A stretch of 64,000 bases of DNA from an uncultured Erythrobacter sp. (GTDB lineage: Bacteria > Pseudomonadota > Alphaproteobacteria > Sphingomonadales > Sphingomonadaceae). This document shows positions 51,787 through 60,425 of this stretch, piece after piece; the first letter of the stretch is position 1, and each line of letters begins with the position of its first letter. The stretch is taken from assembly GCF_947499705.1 (NCBI RefSeq), contig NZ_CANMPJ010000002.1, positions 248,001-312,000 of the forward strand, read 5' to 3'. The translations under genes were made by a program, and so were the position numbers. Below the pieces are notes generated by a model that worked only from the letters and a program-made list of their open reading frames with translations, had not been told where the DNA came from and did not search any database.

Positions 51787-52734
51787 TCAACCAAACGCAG
51801 GCCGGAAGTTGCTTTCGCCCCAATCCTGCCGCTTGGTCCACGTGCCGAGGTCCTCCAGCTTGCCATCCAGTTCGGGGAAGCGTTCGTAAACGTGATCCAT
51901 GTCCACCTTAAACGGCCGCGTCGGCGCTTCGTTGTTGTACTCGTAAAACGCCTGAATGCCCTTGGCGAACTCCTCGCGCATTTCCTCCGGCATCGTGTCA
52001 CCCGCAGCCTCGACCAGATACCGGCCAAACTCTTCCGGCGTGCACGGGTCGTAGGCGATTTCCTTGTCGAGCGCGGCGGATAGGTACTTGGTGACCTGCT
52101 TGCCAACCAGCCGCTCCGGCCCGCCGATGTTGAGCCATGCGCCCTCCATGTCGGGGCGTTCAAGACTTGCGAGCATGAACTTCGCCACGTCATCCAGGCT
52201 GATCCAGTTCGCCTCAAGCTCGGGGTTGTGCGGGTACACATAGCGCCCTTCATTGACGATGAAGGGCCGCGCCCAATTGGTCAGGAGATTGTCCATAAAC
52301 AGCACGCTGCCGAACACCGTTCCGGGGCAACCTGAGCGCCACAATGCGTTGATGCCTTGCGTGTTACCCGCATAGGTGAACGGATCGCCGGGCTTGTCGG
52401 GAATCCAGCTCGATGTGTTCCACACCAGCCGCTTCACATCCAGCTCGGCAGCAGCCTTGCCTAGGTCGCCCACCAGCACAGCGCGATCAGCACGAGCCTG
52501 CAAGGGATGCGTGTAGAAAACGTAATCCGATCCTTCGAGCGCGTCCTTGAAGGTCGCGGGATCATACAGGTCCATCGGGCGCACTTCGACACGCTCGACC
52601 CCGTCAATCTTGGCACCTCCAAACGGGTCTTCCTGCCGCGAGATCGCGCGCACGTCATAGCCCGCTTTCAGAGCCTGCCGAACCTGCGCCATGCCCTGCC
52701 GCCCGCTCGATCCAATCACTGTTATGAGTGCCAT
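51787..52734 (-). CDS. NmrA-like NAD(P)-binding protein
   Basis: The 315-residue atypical SDR starts MALITVIGSSGRQGMAQVRQAL (dinucleotide motif GSSGRQG). It continues with the NmrA-type core (WNTSSWIPDKPGD, VNEGRYVYPHNPELEANWISLDDV cut into two blocks), and lacks the classical YxxxK. Enzymes of this family reduce quinones or isoflavone-like substrates, or only sense NADP. It is first in an operon with the NTF2-fold gene and is divergent from the MDR reductase. Confidence 0.88.
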   Translation of the reverse strand: MALITVIGSSGRQGMAQVRQALKAGYDVRAISRQEDPFGGAKIDGVERVEVRPMDLYDPATFKDALEGSDYVFYTHPLQARADRAVLVGDLGKAAAELDVKRLVWNTSSWIPDKPGDPFTYAGNTQGINALWRSGCPGTVFGSVLFMDNLLTNWARPFIVNEGRYVYPHNPELEANWISLDDVAKFMLASLERPDMEGAWLNIGGPERLVGKQVTKYLSAALDKEIAYDPCTPEEFGRYLVEAAGDTMPEEMREEFAKGIQAFYEYNNEAPTRPFKVDMDHVYERFPELDGKLEDLGTWTKRQDWGESNFRPAFG

Positions 52735-52862
52735 TGTCTCTCTCCTGTGTTCTTTGAGAAAAGACTAGGTTTCGTACCCGCGGCATGCACCGCGCCAAAG
52801 TGATAGCGCCCTAGCGAAATCGCCGATTGCCGTAGCGGCGCATGGTCCGGACAAGGCTTGAT

Positions 52863-53864
52863 ATGAACAACCAATTCTGGCGCATCGAACGCCGACCGGA
52901 AGGGACCGATTTCGCAGGCGCACTGGCGCTGGTCCAAGAGCCATTGCCTGAACTTGCCGATGGCGAAATCCGCATCAGCAACGCGATGCTTTCAATGGAT
53001 GCTGGCACGCGGCTGTGGCTGACAGACCGCGAAGACGGCTACCAACCGCCTCTGCCCGTCGGCGCGCCAATGACCGGCTTGGTTGTTGGAGAAGTTGTCG
53101 GCTCAAAGGCCGAAGGATTTTCCGAAGGTGATCTTGTGCGCGCTTTTGGCGTCTGGGGCCAGATGAGCCAAGTCGATGCGATGATGTCAGGAGCAGTCAG
53201 GCTCGACCCAAGCGTCGATGACAAACGCGCATGGTTCGGCCCGCTTGGCATGAATGGGTGGACCGCGCTGTGGGGCATGGAACAGACCGGTGCAGCAAAA
53301 CCAGGAGAACGCGTGCTGGTCTCCGCTGCTGCGGGCGCGACCGGAATCCTCGCGGTACAGATTGCCAAAATACTCGGTTGCGAAGCCTGGGGCATAGCGG
53401 GGGGCACCGAGAAATGCCGGTACCTGACCGAAGACCTCGGCATCGCCGGAGCAATCGACTACAAAGGCGGCGACGTCGGTAAACAGCTCGATAGCGCGGG
53501 CGGCTTTGATGTCTATTTCGACAATGTCGGCGGGCCGATCCTCGACGAGGTACTGATCCGCATGAGTCATTACGGGCGGATCGCGGTCTGCGGTTTGCTC
53601 GCTGATTATGGCTCGGGAAGCCGCACCTCACCGCAGGAATTCGACCAGGTGCTGATGCGCAGGTTGCGGGTGGAAGGGTTCTTCTCACCCGACTTCATGG
53701 ATCAGGGCGAAAGGCTGACGGCACGGCTGCGCGAATGGGTAGATGCCGGCAAATTGCGAATGCCCTATGACGTAACGCGCGGCTTGGAAAACACGCTTGA
53801 GGCCTACGCAAAACTCTTCACCGGCAGCAATATCGGCAAGGTTATCGTGGAGTTGGAGACATGA
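52863..53864 (+). CDS. NADP-dependent MDR oxidoreductase, zinc-free (CurA/PTGR-like)
   Basis: The 333-residue protein is a zinc-independent medium-chain reductase. It shows VLVSAAAGATGILAVQIAKI, FDVYFDNVGGPILDEV and a C-terminal GKVIVELE; these features are typical of the CurA/prostaglandin reductase group, which reduce alpha,beta-unsaturated ketones. I chose the ATG that gives MNNQFWRIERRPEG; an upstream in-frame codon adds only seven residues. It overlaps the next gene by 4 bases (ATGA). It could act as an enone reductase in the pathway. Confidence 0.93.
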   Translation: MNNQFWRIERRPEGTDFAGALALVQEPLPELADGEIRISNAMLSMDAGTRLWLTDREDGYQPPLPVGAPMTGLVVGEVVGSKAEGFSEGDLVRAFGVWGQMSQVDAMMSGAVRLDPSVDDKRAWFGPLGMNGWTALWGMEQTGAAKPGERVLVSAAAGATGILAVQIAKILGCEAWGIAGGTEKCRYLTEDLGIAGAIDYKGGDVGKQLDSAGGFDVYFDNVGGPILDEVLIRMSHYGRIAVCGLLADYGSGSRTSPQEFDQVLMRRLRVEGFFSPDFMDQGERLTARLREWVDAGKLRMPYDVTRGLENTLEAYAKLFTGSNIGKVIVELET

Positions 53865-54400
53865 ATATGCGCCTCGAAGATCGCGCCGCCATCACCGATG
53901 TGATTGCCGCCTATGCCCATGCGATCGACCGCCGCCGCTGGGGCATGATGGAACATCTGTTTCATGACGATGCACAGTTTCAGTTTGGTGAGATCGTCGG
54001 CGACTGGCGTAGCTTTGTCGAACAAGCGCGTGCTCTGATCGACCCGTGCCTCGCGACCCAGCATCAGCTTGGACAGTTGCAGTTCGGTTTCGACGGGCCA
54101 GACACGTGCCACACCGAAACCTACATGACCGCGATGCACACTGTCCCGCCGGGTTTCCCGATGCCCGATGTGTTCCCGGACAAAGGCGTCATATACTCCG
54201 CGATTGTTGCGGGGCGTTACGTCGACAGGTTTGAAAAACGCGGCGGTGAGTGGCGCATTGCCCGGCGAACTGGACTGTATGATTGGCGCGAGTTTCGCGT
54301 GGTCGAAGGTGTCGATCTGTCTGACACGCCGGAGGGTGCCTCTGGCTATCACGACGAACGCGACCCTTCGACGCCAGTGGTCGCGCGCTGGCTCGGCTAA
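53861..54400 (+). CDS. SnoaL-like (NTF2-fold) protein
   Basis: The 179-residue protein belongs to the SnoaL_4-type group: LEDRAAITDVIAAYAHAID at the start, then WGMMEHLFHDDAQFQFGE, and a terminal sheet with WRIARRTGLYDWREF. Members include dehydratases that act on polycyclic hydroxy-ketones. The Asp and His in its active-site cleft (FHDDAQF) are plausible acid/base residues. Translationally coupled to the MDR reductase, so the two probably act in sequence. The stop overlaps that of the convergent thioesterase gene. Confidence 0.88.
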   Translation: MNMRLEDRAAITDVIAAYAHAIDRRRWGMMEHLFHDDAQFQFGEIVGDWRSFVEQARALIDPCLATQHQLGQLQFGFDGPDTCHTETYMTAMHTVPPGFPMPDVFPDKGVIYSAIVAGRYVDRFEKRGGEWRIARRTGLYDWREFRVVEGVDLSDTPEGASGYHDERDPSTPVVARWLG

Positions 54401-54813
54401 GTGCGCTTGATAGCGAACACTCCAGTCATCGTTGCTATCGGCTCCTGGCCGCGGCGAATTTCTCCCGACGTGTAAGCCGTGCGGCCGCCCAATCGATCAA
54501 TTCGCACATGAGCCTCTAGCCAGTCTCCGAGCTTTGCGCCGTGGAGGTAATTCACGCCCAGAGTGATCGTAGACAGGCTCAAACGTGGGCGCTCCGCCTC
54601 ATAGACCGCATGACTCAGGGCAACATCGGCGAATGTCGAGATCACCCCGCCATGCGCGGCGTCCTGATAATTTATGTGATGCGACTCGATCCGCAGGCCT
54701 ACGATCTTCGGACCTTCGCCTTGCTCGCACAGAAAGTACGGCCCGCCATGATCGAGAAAGCCGGGTGAGAAGCCAGCCGGGACAAAGCCCTGTGGGATTG
54801 ATGTTGGGTCCAT
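54397..54813 (-). CDS. PaaI-type hotdog-fold thioesterase
   Basis: The 138-residue single hotdog protein has AAHGGVISTFADVALSHAV with the conserved helix and the acidic Asp, then LSTITLGVNYLHGAKLGDW and a C-terminal strand. Members hydrolyse acyl-CoA thioesters, often to rescue CoA from dead-end aromatic or steroid intermediates. Convergent with the SnoaL-like gene and divergent from the CoA ligase. Confidence 0.92.
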   Translation of the reverse strand: MDPTSIPQGFVPAGFSPGFLDHGGPYFLCEQGEGPKIVGLRIESHHINYQDAAHGGVISTFADVALSHAVYEAERPRLSLSTITLGVNYLHGAKLGDWLEAHVRIDRLGGRTAYTSGEIRRGQEPIATMTGVFAIKRT

Positions 54814-54901
54814 GATCCAACTCTAAACCACAGCTGGCCGAAACGACGGCTATGAATTGTGCCAATGACACGCGCCGGACGCGAGCCTACGCTCCTGCGC
54901 C

Positions 54902-56491
54902 ATGGCACAGGAAACAGAGCTAACCGCATCCTCTTTCTGCGACATCGTTCGCGAACATGCTCGGTTGCAGGGCGATATTGCGGCTTTCACCTTTGATGAC
55001 GAGGTTATCACCTTTGCGGACCTCAACGCAGGCAGCAACCGCGTCGCGCATGCGCTGAGTGCACTGGGTGTGAGCAAGGGTGACCGAGTGTCGTACCTCG
55101 GGAAAAACCACCCGCTCTATTTCGAGGCGCTGCTGGGCGCGGCCAAGATCGGGGCAGTGATGACGCCGGTGAACTGGCGATTGGCCCCGCCCGAAGTCGC
55201 CTACATCCTCGGCAATTGCGAAGCACGTGTCATGTTCGTCGGCGAAGGCTTTACCGATGTTCTGGCGCAGGTTCGCAGCGAGACGCCCAAGGTCGAGCAG
55301 GTGATCGGCATCGACGCTCCGGATCATACCGGCACCGACTACCGGATCTGGCGCGATGGTTTCCCGGCCGATCCCGTGATGGATGATATCGGCCTCGATG
55401 ACGATGCCTTGCAGCTCTACACTTCGGGCACCACCGGGCGACCAAAGGGTGCGGTGATCACCCACGGATCGATCCTGTCCAGCCGCGACCCGGCCTACGA
55501 TGCCGAGATTCGCAAGTGGCAGGAGCCGGTCGAAGGCGACGTCACATTGCTGGCCATGCCGTGTTTTCATATCAGCGGGACCGGCACCGGGATCACCACC
55601 ATGATTGCCGGGACCAACGCGATCGTATTGCCAGAATACGATCCGTCCAAGGCGCTGGACCTGATCGAGAATTTCAACATCTCGAAGATCTTCCTCGTGC
55701 CAGCTGCGATCCAGATCCTGCTCAATCACCCGCGCGTGAATGAGGTCGATTTCAGCCGCCTCAAATACATCACCTACGGCGCCTCACCGATCCCGCTCGA
55801 ACTGATGAAACAGGCAATGGAGGTGCTCGGCTGCGGGTTTGTGCAGATGTACGGCATGACCGAGACCAGCGGCACCATTGTCGCGCTCGATCCTGAAGAT
55901 CACGTGCCCGAAGGTTCGCCCAAGATGCGCAGTGTCGGCACGCCATTGCCCGGCGTTGAGGTGAAGATCATCGACGAAGAGGGCGAAGAGGTGCCCGCAA
56001 ACATGGTTGGCGAAATCGCCACACGGTCGACCAAGAATATGCGTGGCTATTACAACAATCCGGGCGCCACCGAAGAAACGATCGATCCAGATGGCTGGCT
56101 GCGGACGGGGGACGCCGGGTATCTCGACGAGGACGGCTATCTCTACATCCACGACCGGGTGAAGGACATGATCATCTCGGGCGGCGAGAACGTCTATCCG
56201 GCGGAGGTTGAAAACGCGCTTTATGCCCATCCAAAAATCGCCGACGTGGCGGTGATTGGTGTGCCGCATGAGAAGTGGGGCGAGGCGGTAAAAGCCTGCG
56301 TAGTGCTGAAAGACGGCGAGGAACTCACCGAGGCGGAAATCATTGCTCATGCCCGCAAGCACATCGCCGGGTACAAATGCCCCAAATCGGTCGATTTCAT
56401 CGAGGCCCTGCCGCGCAACCCCTCTGGCAAGATCCTGCGCCGTGAACTGCGCGCGCCCTATTGGGAGGGCAAGGACCGGGCGGTGAACTGA
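54902..56491 (+). CDS. Acyl-CoA synthetase (AMP-dependent ligase)
   Basis: The 529-residue adenylate-forming enzyme has the P-loop LYTSGTTGRPKGAVITHGS, the A5 motif MYGMTETSG, the A7 hinge region WLRTGDAGYLDEDGYLYI and A8 DRVKDMIISGGENVYPAEVE, and the A10 lysine in NPSGKILRRELR. It activates a carboxylic acid to its CoA thioester. The fatty-acid/steroid-side-chain type is the closest by feel, but the substrate is not known. The next gene starts one base after its stop. Confidence 0.94.
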   Translation: MAQETELTASSFCDIVREHARLQGDIAAFTFDDEVITFADLNAGSNRVAHALSALGVSKGDRVSYLGKNHPLYFEALLGAAKIGAVMTPVNWRLAPPEVAYILGNCEARVMFVGEGFTDVLAQVRSETPKVEQVIGIDAPDHTGTDYRIWRDGFPADPVMDDIGLDDDALQLYTSGTTGRPKGAVITHGSILSSRDPAYDAEIRKWQEPVEGDVTLLAMPCFHISGTGTGITTMIAGTNAIVLPEYDPSKALDLIENFNISKIFLVPAAIQILLNHPRVNEVDFSRLKYITYGASPIPLELMKQAMEVLGCGFVQMYGMTETSGTIVALDPEDHVPEGSPKMRSVGTPLPGVEVKIIDEEGEEVPANMVGEIATRSTKNMRGYYNNPGATEETIDPDGWLRTGDAGYLDEDGYLYIHDRVKDMIISGGENVYPAEVENALYAHPKIADVAVIGVPHEKWGEAVKACVVLKDGEELTEAEIIAHARKHIAGYKCPKSVDFIEALPRNPSGKILRRELRAPYWEGKDRAVN

Positions 56492-56492
56492 G

Positions 56493-57023
56493 ATGGGTGC
56501 CGCCAGCCTTCCAATCCGTCAGGTTGCCTATTTCGTTCCCGATATCGACGCAGCCGCGCGCGCTCATTCCGCGAGCTTCGGGTCCGGCCCGTTCTTCACG
56601 CTGCGCCATATTCCGCTGACCCGCAGCATTTATCGCGGGACCGAGCAGCCGTTCGATCACTCATCCGCCTATGGCCAATGGGGCGATGTCATGATCGAAT
56701 TTCTCCAGCAGCATAATTCCGATCCCAGCGCGTGCCACGATCTCTATCCGGTGGATTCCGGGCGACATGGCCTGCACCACACCGCTGTTTGGGTCGATGA
56801 TCTGCAAGCCGCAATTGCCGAATTCGAAGCGGCAGAAATGCCGCTCGCGCAGCTATCGACCACCGAGTTCGGAACCGACTTCGCATTCGTCGATGCAAGC
56901 GCGACCCTTGGGCATATGATCGAGTTGTACGCAGGCGATGAGGGACTGCGCGGATTCTACGCAATGGTGAAAGACGCCGCGAAAGGATGGGACGGCAGCG
57001 AGCCCGTGCGCGAGCTCGGTTAG
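56493..57023 (+). CDS. VOC-family (glyoxalase/bleomycin resistance fold) protein
   Basis: The 176-residue protein has two beta-alpha-beta-beta-beta modules: PIRQVAYFVPDIDAAARAHS and GLHHTAVWVDDLQAAIAEF, each with a potential metal histidine or glutamine. The metal site of extradiol dioxygenases or of methylmalonyl-CoA epimerase has this geometry, so lyase, epimerase and dioxygenase activities are all possible. It lies one base downstream of the CoA ligase and is probably cotranslated. Confidence 0.86.
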   Translation: MGAASLPIRQVAYFVPDIDAAARAHSASFGSGPFFTLRHIPLTRSIYRGTEQPFDHSSAYGQWGDVMIEFLQQHNSDPSACHDLYPVDSGRHGLHHTAVWVDDLQAAIAEFEAAEMPLAQLSTTEFGTDFAFVDASATLGHMIELYAGDEGLRGFYAMVKDAAKGWDGSEPVRELG

Positions 57024-57024
57024 C

Positions 57025-57405
57025 TCACGCAGCCAATCCGGGCAGGTCGACCATCGCCGCACGGCACTCTGCATCGGCCAGCGCTGCAACCACGGACAGC
57101 GCGACATAACCCGGCTCACCAATCGCCCCGACCACTTGCGCGGCCTGTGCATCCGTGATCGCCGTATGCTCGAATGGGATCCGGCGGGCGTAAGCAACAC
57201 AGATTTGCGTAGCTTCATCGTCAGACTGGACTGGCGCTGCGGAATCGCCAGGAGCAAACTCAAGGCCGTGAACCTGCGCAACCGCATGGCGGACCTGCGC
57301 TTTCAGAGCCTTGCCCAGCGCCTCATGCGCGGCATTGCGGAAGCCGGTATATTGCTCCGCGAAAGCAGGGTTGCCGGAAACAGCTTGTGCGACGGGGCCG
57401 TTCAT
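57025..57405 (-). CDS. AhpD-like protein lacking the CxxC active site
   Basis: The 126-residue helical protein resembles the carboxymuconolactone decarboxylase/AhpD fold (GKALKAQVRHAVAQVHGLEF, then a long helix and AITDAQAAQVVGAIG). The CxxC found in its upstream partner is missing; only one cysteine is present. It overlaps that partner by 4 bases, so a paired or heteromeric arrangement is likely. Function unknown. Confidence 0.68.
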   Translation of the reverse strand: MNGPVAQAVSGNPAFAEQYTGFRNAAHEALGKALKAQVRHAVAQVHGLEFAPGDSAAPVQSDDEATQICVAYARRIPFEHTAITDAQAAQVVGAIGEPGYVALSVVAALADAECRAAMVDLPGLAA

Positions 57406-57941
57406 TCTGCAGCCTCCCGCTCAGTCGGTGCGGGCGTCGGAAGCACTGTCCGCTCCATGACCTCCGGCTCCAGCCCCATAGTGATCAGCGCCTTCGCCAG
57501 TGCCAGGAACAAGGTGATCCCCATGCCTAGCTCCGCAATCTGCTCAGGACTGAGATGCTTTTGCAGCGCCGCTCGCGCATCGCCGGTCAGCAGGTCAGGA
57601 TCGAAAATCAGCGCATCGGTAAATTTGAGCACGGCCTTCTCAGCATCGGTCAGTTTGTCGGAGGTCTCGTATCCATCGGTGATGTCGTCGACGATCTCTT
57701 CACCGAGTCCTTCACCCACCGCCTTGTCGAAGCGGACATTGCGGCAGAACCCGCACTCAGTGATGCGGGCATTGCGCATGCGAGCGACCTCTTTAAGCCG
57801 CGCAGACAGCACATCGGAATCCCAGAATGTGCCGTAAAGCTCAAAGAACCGCTCCGCCATCGCCGGATGGTGCATCAGCACCGAACCGAGATGAGCTGGT
57901 TCGCCGGGAATCGCGGAGGATGCGCGCGGGGTCGTCGACAT
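57402..57941 (-). CDS. Carboxymuconolactone decarboxylase/AhpD-family protein
   Basis: The 179-residue protein has the AhpD-like motif RLKEVARMRNARITECGFC with redox cysteines 63 and 66 (C-x2-C), followed by helices common to this fold. Such proteins act as peroxidase-associated disulfide reductases or as decarboxylases; the cysteines favour a redox role here. First of a two-gene operon with the CxxC-less paralogue. Confidence 0.88.
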   Translation of the reverse strand: MSTTPRASSAIPGEPAHLGSVLMHHPAMAERFFELYGTFWDSDVLSARLKEVARMRNARITECGFCRNVRFDKAVGEGLGEEIVDDITDGYETSDKLTDAEKAVLKFTDALIFDPDLLTGDARAALQKHLSPEQIAELGMGITLFLALAKALITMGLEPEVMERTVLPTPAPTEREAAE

Positions 57942-58061
57942 AAGTCTTTCTCCTGTGCCGGGCAGGATACCCTAACCCGTTCGATGCGAGGCCTCGCGAT
58001 TTTCGCAGGGGAGACCGCGCGCCGTCTCGTGCCATTCTCTTCGATGATAAAGGAGCACATT

Positions 58062-58415
58062 ATGGCAGGCGAAGCACAGTGCGTGATCGAACAATTCTGG
58101 GCGATTCAAGACGAAGGTGACTACACGAAACTGGCTCCGTTGTTTGCCGAGGATGCGTTACTCGAAGATCCGATTTGGGGCCGATACAAGGGCCGCGATG
58201 CGATCCTTGGCTTTATGACCAAAATGGTCGGTGAAATGGGAGAACGTAAGATCCACTTCACTGTCGACGAGATCTGCGGAGACGATCACGCCGTATGGGC
58301 GCGCTGGACCATGCATTCACCGGAGGGATCGCGCGGTGGTGTGGGGATTTACAAGGTCGCGAACGGTCAGCTGACCTATTACCGCGACTACATGGACCCG
58401 CCCGCCGAAGAGTGA
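58062..58415 (+). CDS. Small NTF2-fold protein (SnoaL-like)
   Basis: The 117-residue protein starts at an ATG with AAGGAG seven bases upstream; longer in-frame readings overlap the opposite gene. It has CVIEQFWAIQDEGDYTKLAPLFAEDALLED, GRDAILGFM and a terminal sheet ending YYRDYMD. This is the compact SnoaL/limonene-epoxide-hydrolase-like layout. The third of four NTF2-fold genes in the region. Confidence 0.85.
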   Translation: MAGEAQCVIEQFWAIQDEGDYTKLAPLFAEDALLEDPIWGRYKGRDAILGFMTKMVGEMGERKIHFTVDEICGDDHAVWARWTMHSPEGSRGGVGIYKVANGQLTYYRDYMDPPAEE

Positions 58416-58422
58416 TCCGAAC

Positions 58423-58947
58423 TTAAAGCGGGCGGTAGAGAGGATGCCCGCTTTCGCTGATCTTGGCGGTCGGCAATGGAAAGTCGGGATTGGGCTCGAA
58501 ACCCGGTTGATCCGTCAGGTCACTTTGCCAGTCCAGCAGGTAGGTGCGCGACGAAATCCGCCACTCGTCGCCACCTCCTGCATCCCGCTTTTCCCACTCA
58601 TCGAGATAACGCCCACCATACAGATTGCCGGCCAGCGTCCCGTCCTCCTGCCGCTTCGAGCCTGCAAAAATGCCGTAGCATTCGCTGCTCGCAGATGTCG
58701 GCGACTGAAACGCGATCAGCGGTTGGGAGAGCATATGCCAGCGCCTGTCCGATCCGCGCTCAACCTCCATCACGATCGGCAGAAATTCCGCCGCTCGTCC
58801 TTTGAAAAAGCCGTAATCGACCTCAGCATCGGGCCAATAACAGCCTGATTGCGCATCATCATCGAGCCAGTCGAGCGTGCGCGAATATCGTTGGAGCACA
58901 TCCCCAATTGCCTGCTTGTCGATGAGTTCCTGAAGTGCAGGGTCCAT
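58423..58947 (-). CDS. SnoaL-like (NTF2-fold) protein
   Basis: The 174-residue protein starts at an ATG with AGGAGG upstream. It shows QELIDKQAIGDVLQRYSRTLDWLDDD, a cysteine and Trp-rich segment (SGCYWPDAEVDYGFF), and the sheet WRISSRTYLLDWQSDL, all features of the SnoaL_4 group. This group contains polyketide cyclases and bile-acid 7-dehydratase-like enzymes. Divergent from the P450. Confidence 0.86.
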   Translation of the reverse strand: MDPALQELIDKQAIGDVLQRYSRTLDWLDDDAQSGCYWPDAEVDYGFFKGRAAEFLPIVMEVERGSDRRWHMLSQPLIAFQSPTSASSECYGIFAGSKRQEDGTLAGNLYGGRYLDEWEKRDAGGGDEWRISSRTYLLDWQSDLTDQPGFEPNPDFPLPTAKISESGHPLYRPL

Positions 58948-59036
58948 CGTGCCTCCTCTCCAATCCACTAATTGTGCAGCGCGAGTATCGCGACGATGTG
59001 CTGCGCGCGACATAGACAAATTCGGGAGTGCGGACG

Positions 59037-60317
59037 ATGGCGACGCTTGAAGGCAGCAAAAACGACGTGAGCATCAACCTGTTCGATCCGGAAGTCCAGC
59101 AATGCCCGTATGACGCCTACAAACACCTGCGCGATGATGCCCCAGTCTACAATATTCCGGGCACTGAAATGTATGTCGTAAGCCGCTACGATCACGTGCG
59201 CGAAGTGTTGATGGAGCCGCAGCGTTTTCCCAGTTCCTCGGCCGACACACCTTTCCGGGCCAGCGCGGGCAATATCGAGCGCGGAGAGATGGTCGCGGCG
59301 CGTTTTGCGGAGAAAGGCTGGGTACCCGCCCCGACACTGAACGGGCGCGATGACCCGAACCACAAACAGATGCGTGCGATGTTCAACCAGGCGTTCAAAC
59401 CGAGCCGGATCAAGGAAATCGATCCGCTGGTCGAGAACCTCGCTTACGATCTTATCGATGGGTTTGCGGCGGACGGGAATTGCGAATGGGTCAAGCAGTT
59501 CTGCGTCCCGCTGCCGCTGTTCATCATCGGCGAGCAGATGGGAGCGAAACCCGAGGATATGTGGCGGATCAAGCGCTGGACCGACGCCTTCTTCCAGCGC
59601 ATCTCACTGATGCTCCCCGAAGATCAGCACATGGAAATGGTCGACCGCGAGATCGAGGCGCAGCAGTACTTCCAGCCGATATTCGAGCGGCTGCGTGAGC
59701 ATCCCGACGACAGCCTGATCAGCGTTCTGGTCAACACCGTGATCGAGGAATGGGGCCGTCCGCTGACCGACAACGAACTCCACGCTGAAATGATGGCGGA
59801 CACTTTTGTCGGCGGCAGCGAGACCACCACCAATGCCCTCGCTGCGGGAATGAAGCTGCTGATCGAAAACAAGGACGTCTGGCAACAGCTCAAATCCGAT
59901 CCGGACAAGTATATGCGCACCTTCATCGAGGAAGTCGTGCGGCTGGAAAGCCCGGTGCAATCGCTGATGCGGTTTGTCGCTGAGGATACGGAACTGGCGG
60001 GGGTCGCAATCCCGGCAGGCGCGATGATCAATATCCGCTTCGCCGCCGCCAACCGCGATGAACGCGCGTTCGAATGTCCTGAGAAGCTCGATCTCGACCG
60101 GCCCAAGGCGGGCGGCCACATGGGCTTTGGTTCAGGCACGCATCACTGCCTCGGCGCGCCGTTAGCCCGGCGTGAGCTGATCTGGGGTTTCACCGCTGTA
60201 GTCGACCGGTTCGAGGACATGTGGTTCGCCGAGGGCAAGAATGATTTCACCTATCACCCGCACTTCCTGCTGCGTTCCTTGAAGGAACTGCATATCGAGT
60301 TTGAGGCCAAACGTTGA
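59037..60317 (+). CDS. Cytochrome P450
   Basis: The 426-residue bacterial P450 has the I-helix DTFVGGSETTTNAL, the ExxR pair in FIEEVVRLESP, and the haem loop FGSGTHHCLGAPLARREL with the thiolate Cys at residue 371. The ATG follows GGGAG. Bacterial class I P450s need a ferredoxin and a reductase, which are absent here. Likely a hydroxylase of a hydrophobic ring or side chain. A palindromic repeat follows immediately. Confidence 0.95.
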   Translation: MATLEGSKNDVSINLFDPEVQQCPYDAYKHLRDDAPVYNIPGTEMYVVSRYDHVREVLMEPQRFPSSSADTPFRASAGNIERGEMVAARFAEKGWVPAPTLNGRDDPNHKQMRAMFNQAFKPSRIKEIDPLVENLAYDLIDGFAADGNCEWVKQFCVPLPLFIIGEQMGAKPEDMWRIKRWTDAFFQRISLMLPEDQHMEMVDREIEAQQYFQPIFERLREHPDDSLISVLVNTVIEEWGRPLTDNELHAEMMADTFVGGSETTTNALAAGMKLLIENKDVWQQLKSDPDKYMRTFIEEVVRLESPVQSLMRFVAEDTELAGVAIPAGAMINIRFAAANRDERAFECPEKLDLDRPKAGGHMGFGSGTHHCLGAPLARRELIWGFTAVVDRFEDMWFAEGKNDFTYHPHFLLRSLKELHIEFEAKR

Positions 60318-60320
60318 AGT

Positions 60321-60424
60321 TCGTCATTGCGAGCGTAGCGAAGCAATCCATCTCCTGCAGTTTCGCCCAGAAGCGAGGCCAGAAGATGGATTGCCGCGTC
60401 GCCTTCGGCTCCTCGCAATGACGA
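60321..60424. repeat. Palindromic REP-like element, copy 2
   Basis: A 104-bp inverted repeat starts TCGTCATTGCGAG and ends CTCGCAATGACGA, with inner arms CAATCCAT and ATGGATTG. It lies between the stops of two convergent genes, as copy 1 does. Confidence 0.85.
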
Positions 60425-60425
60425 G

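Noticed and set aside
57555..58061. Extended N-terminal part of the frame ending at 58415
   Set aside because: The upstream 169 codons lie antisense to the AhpD-family gene. The ATG at 58062 has a strong ribosome binding site and yields a normal NTF2-fold length.
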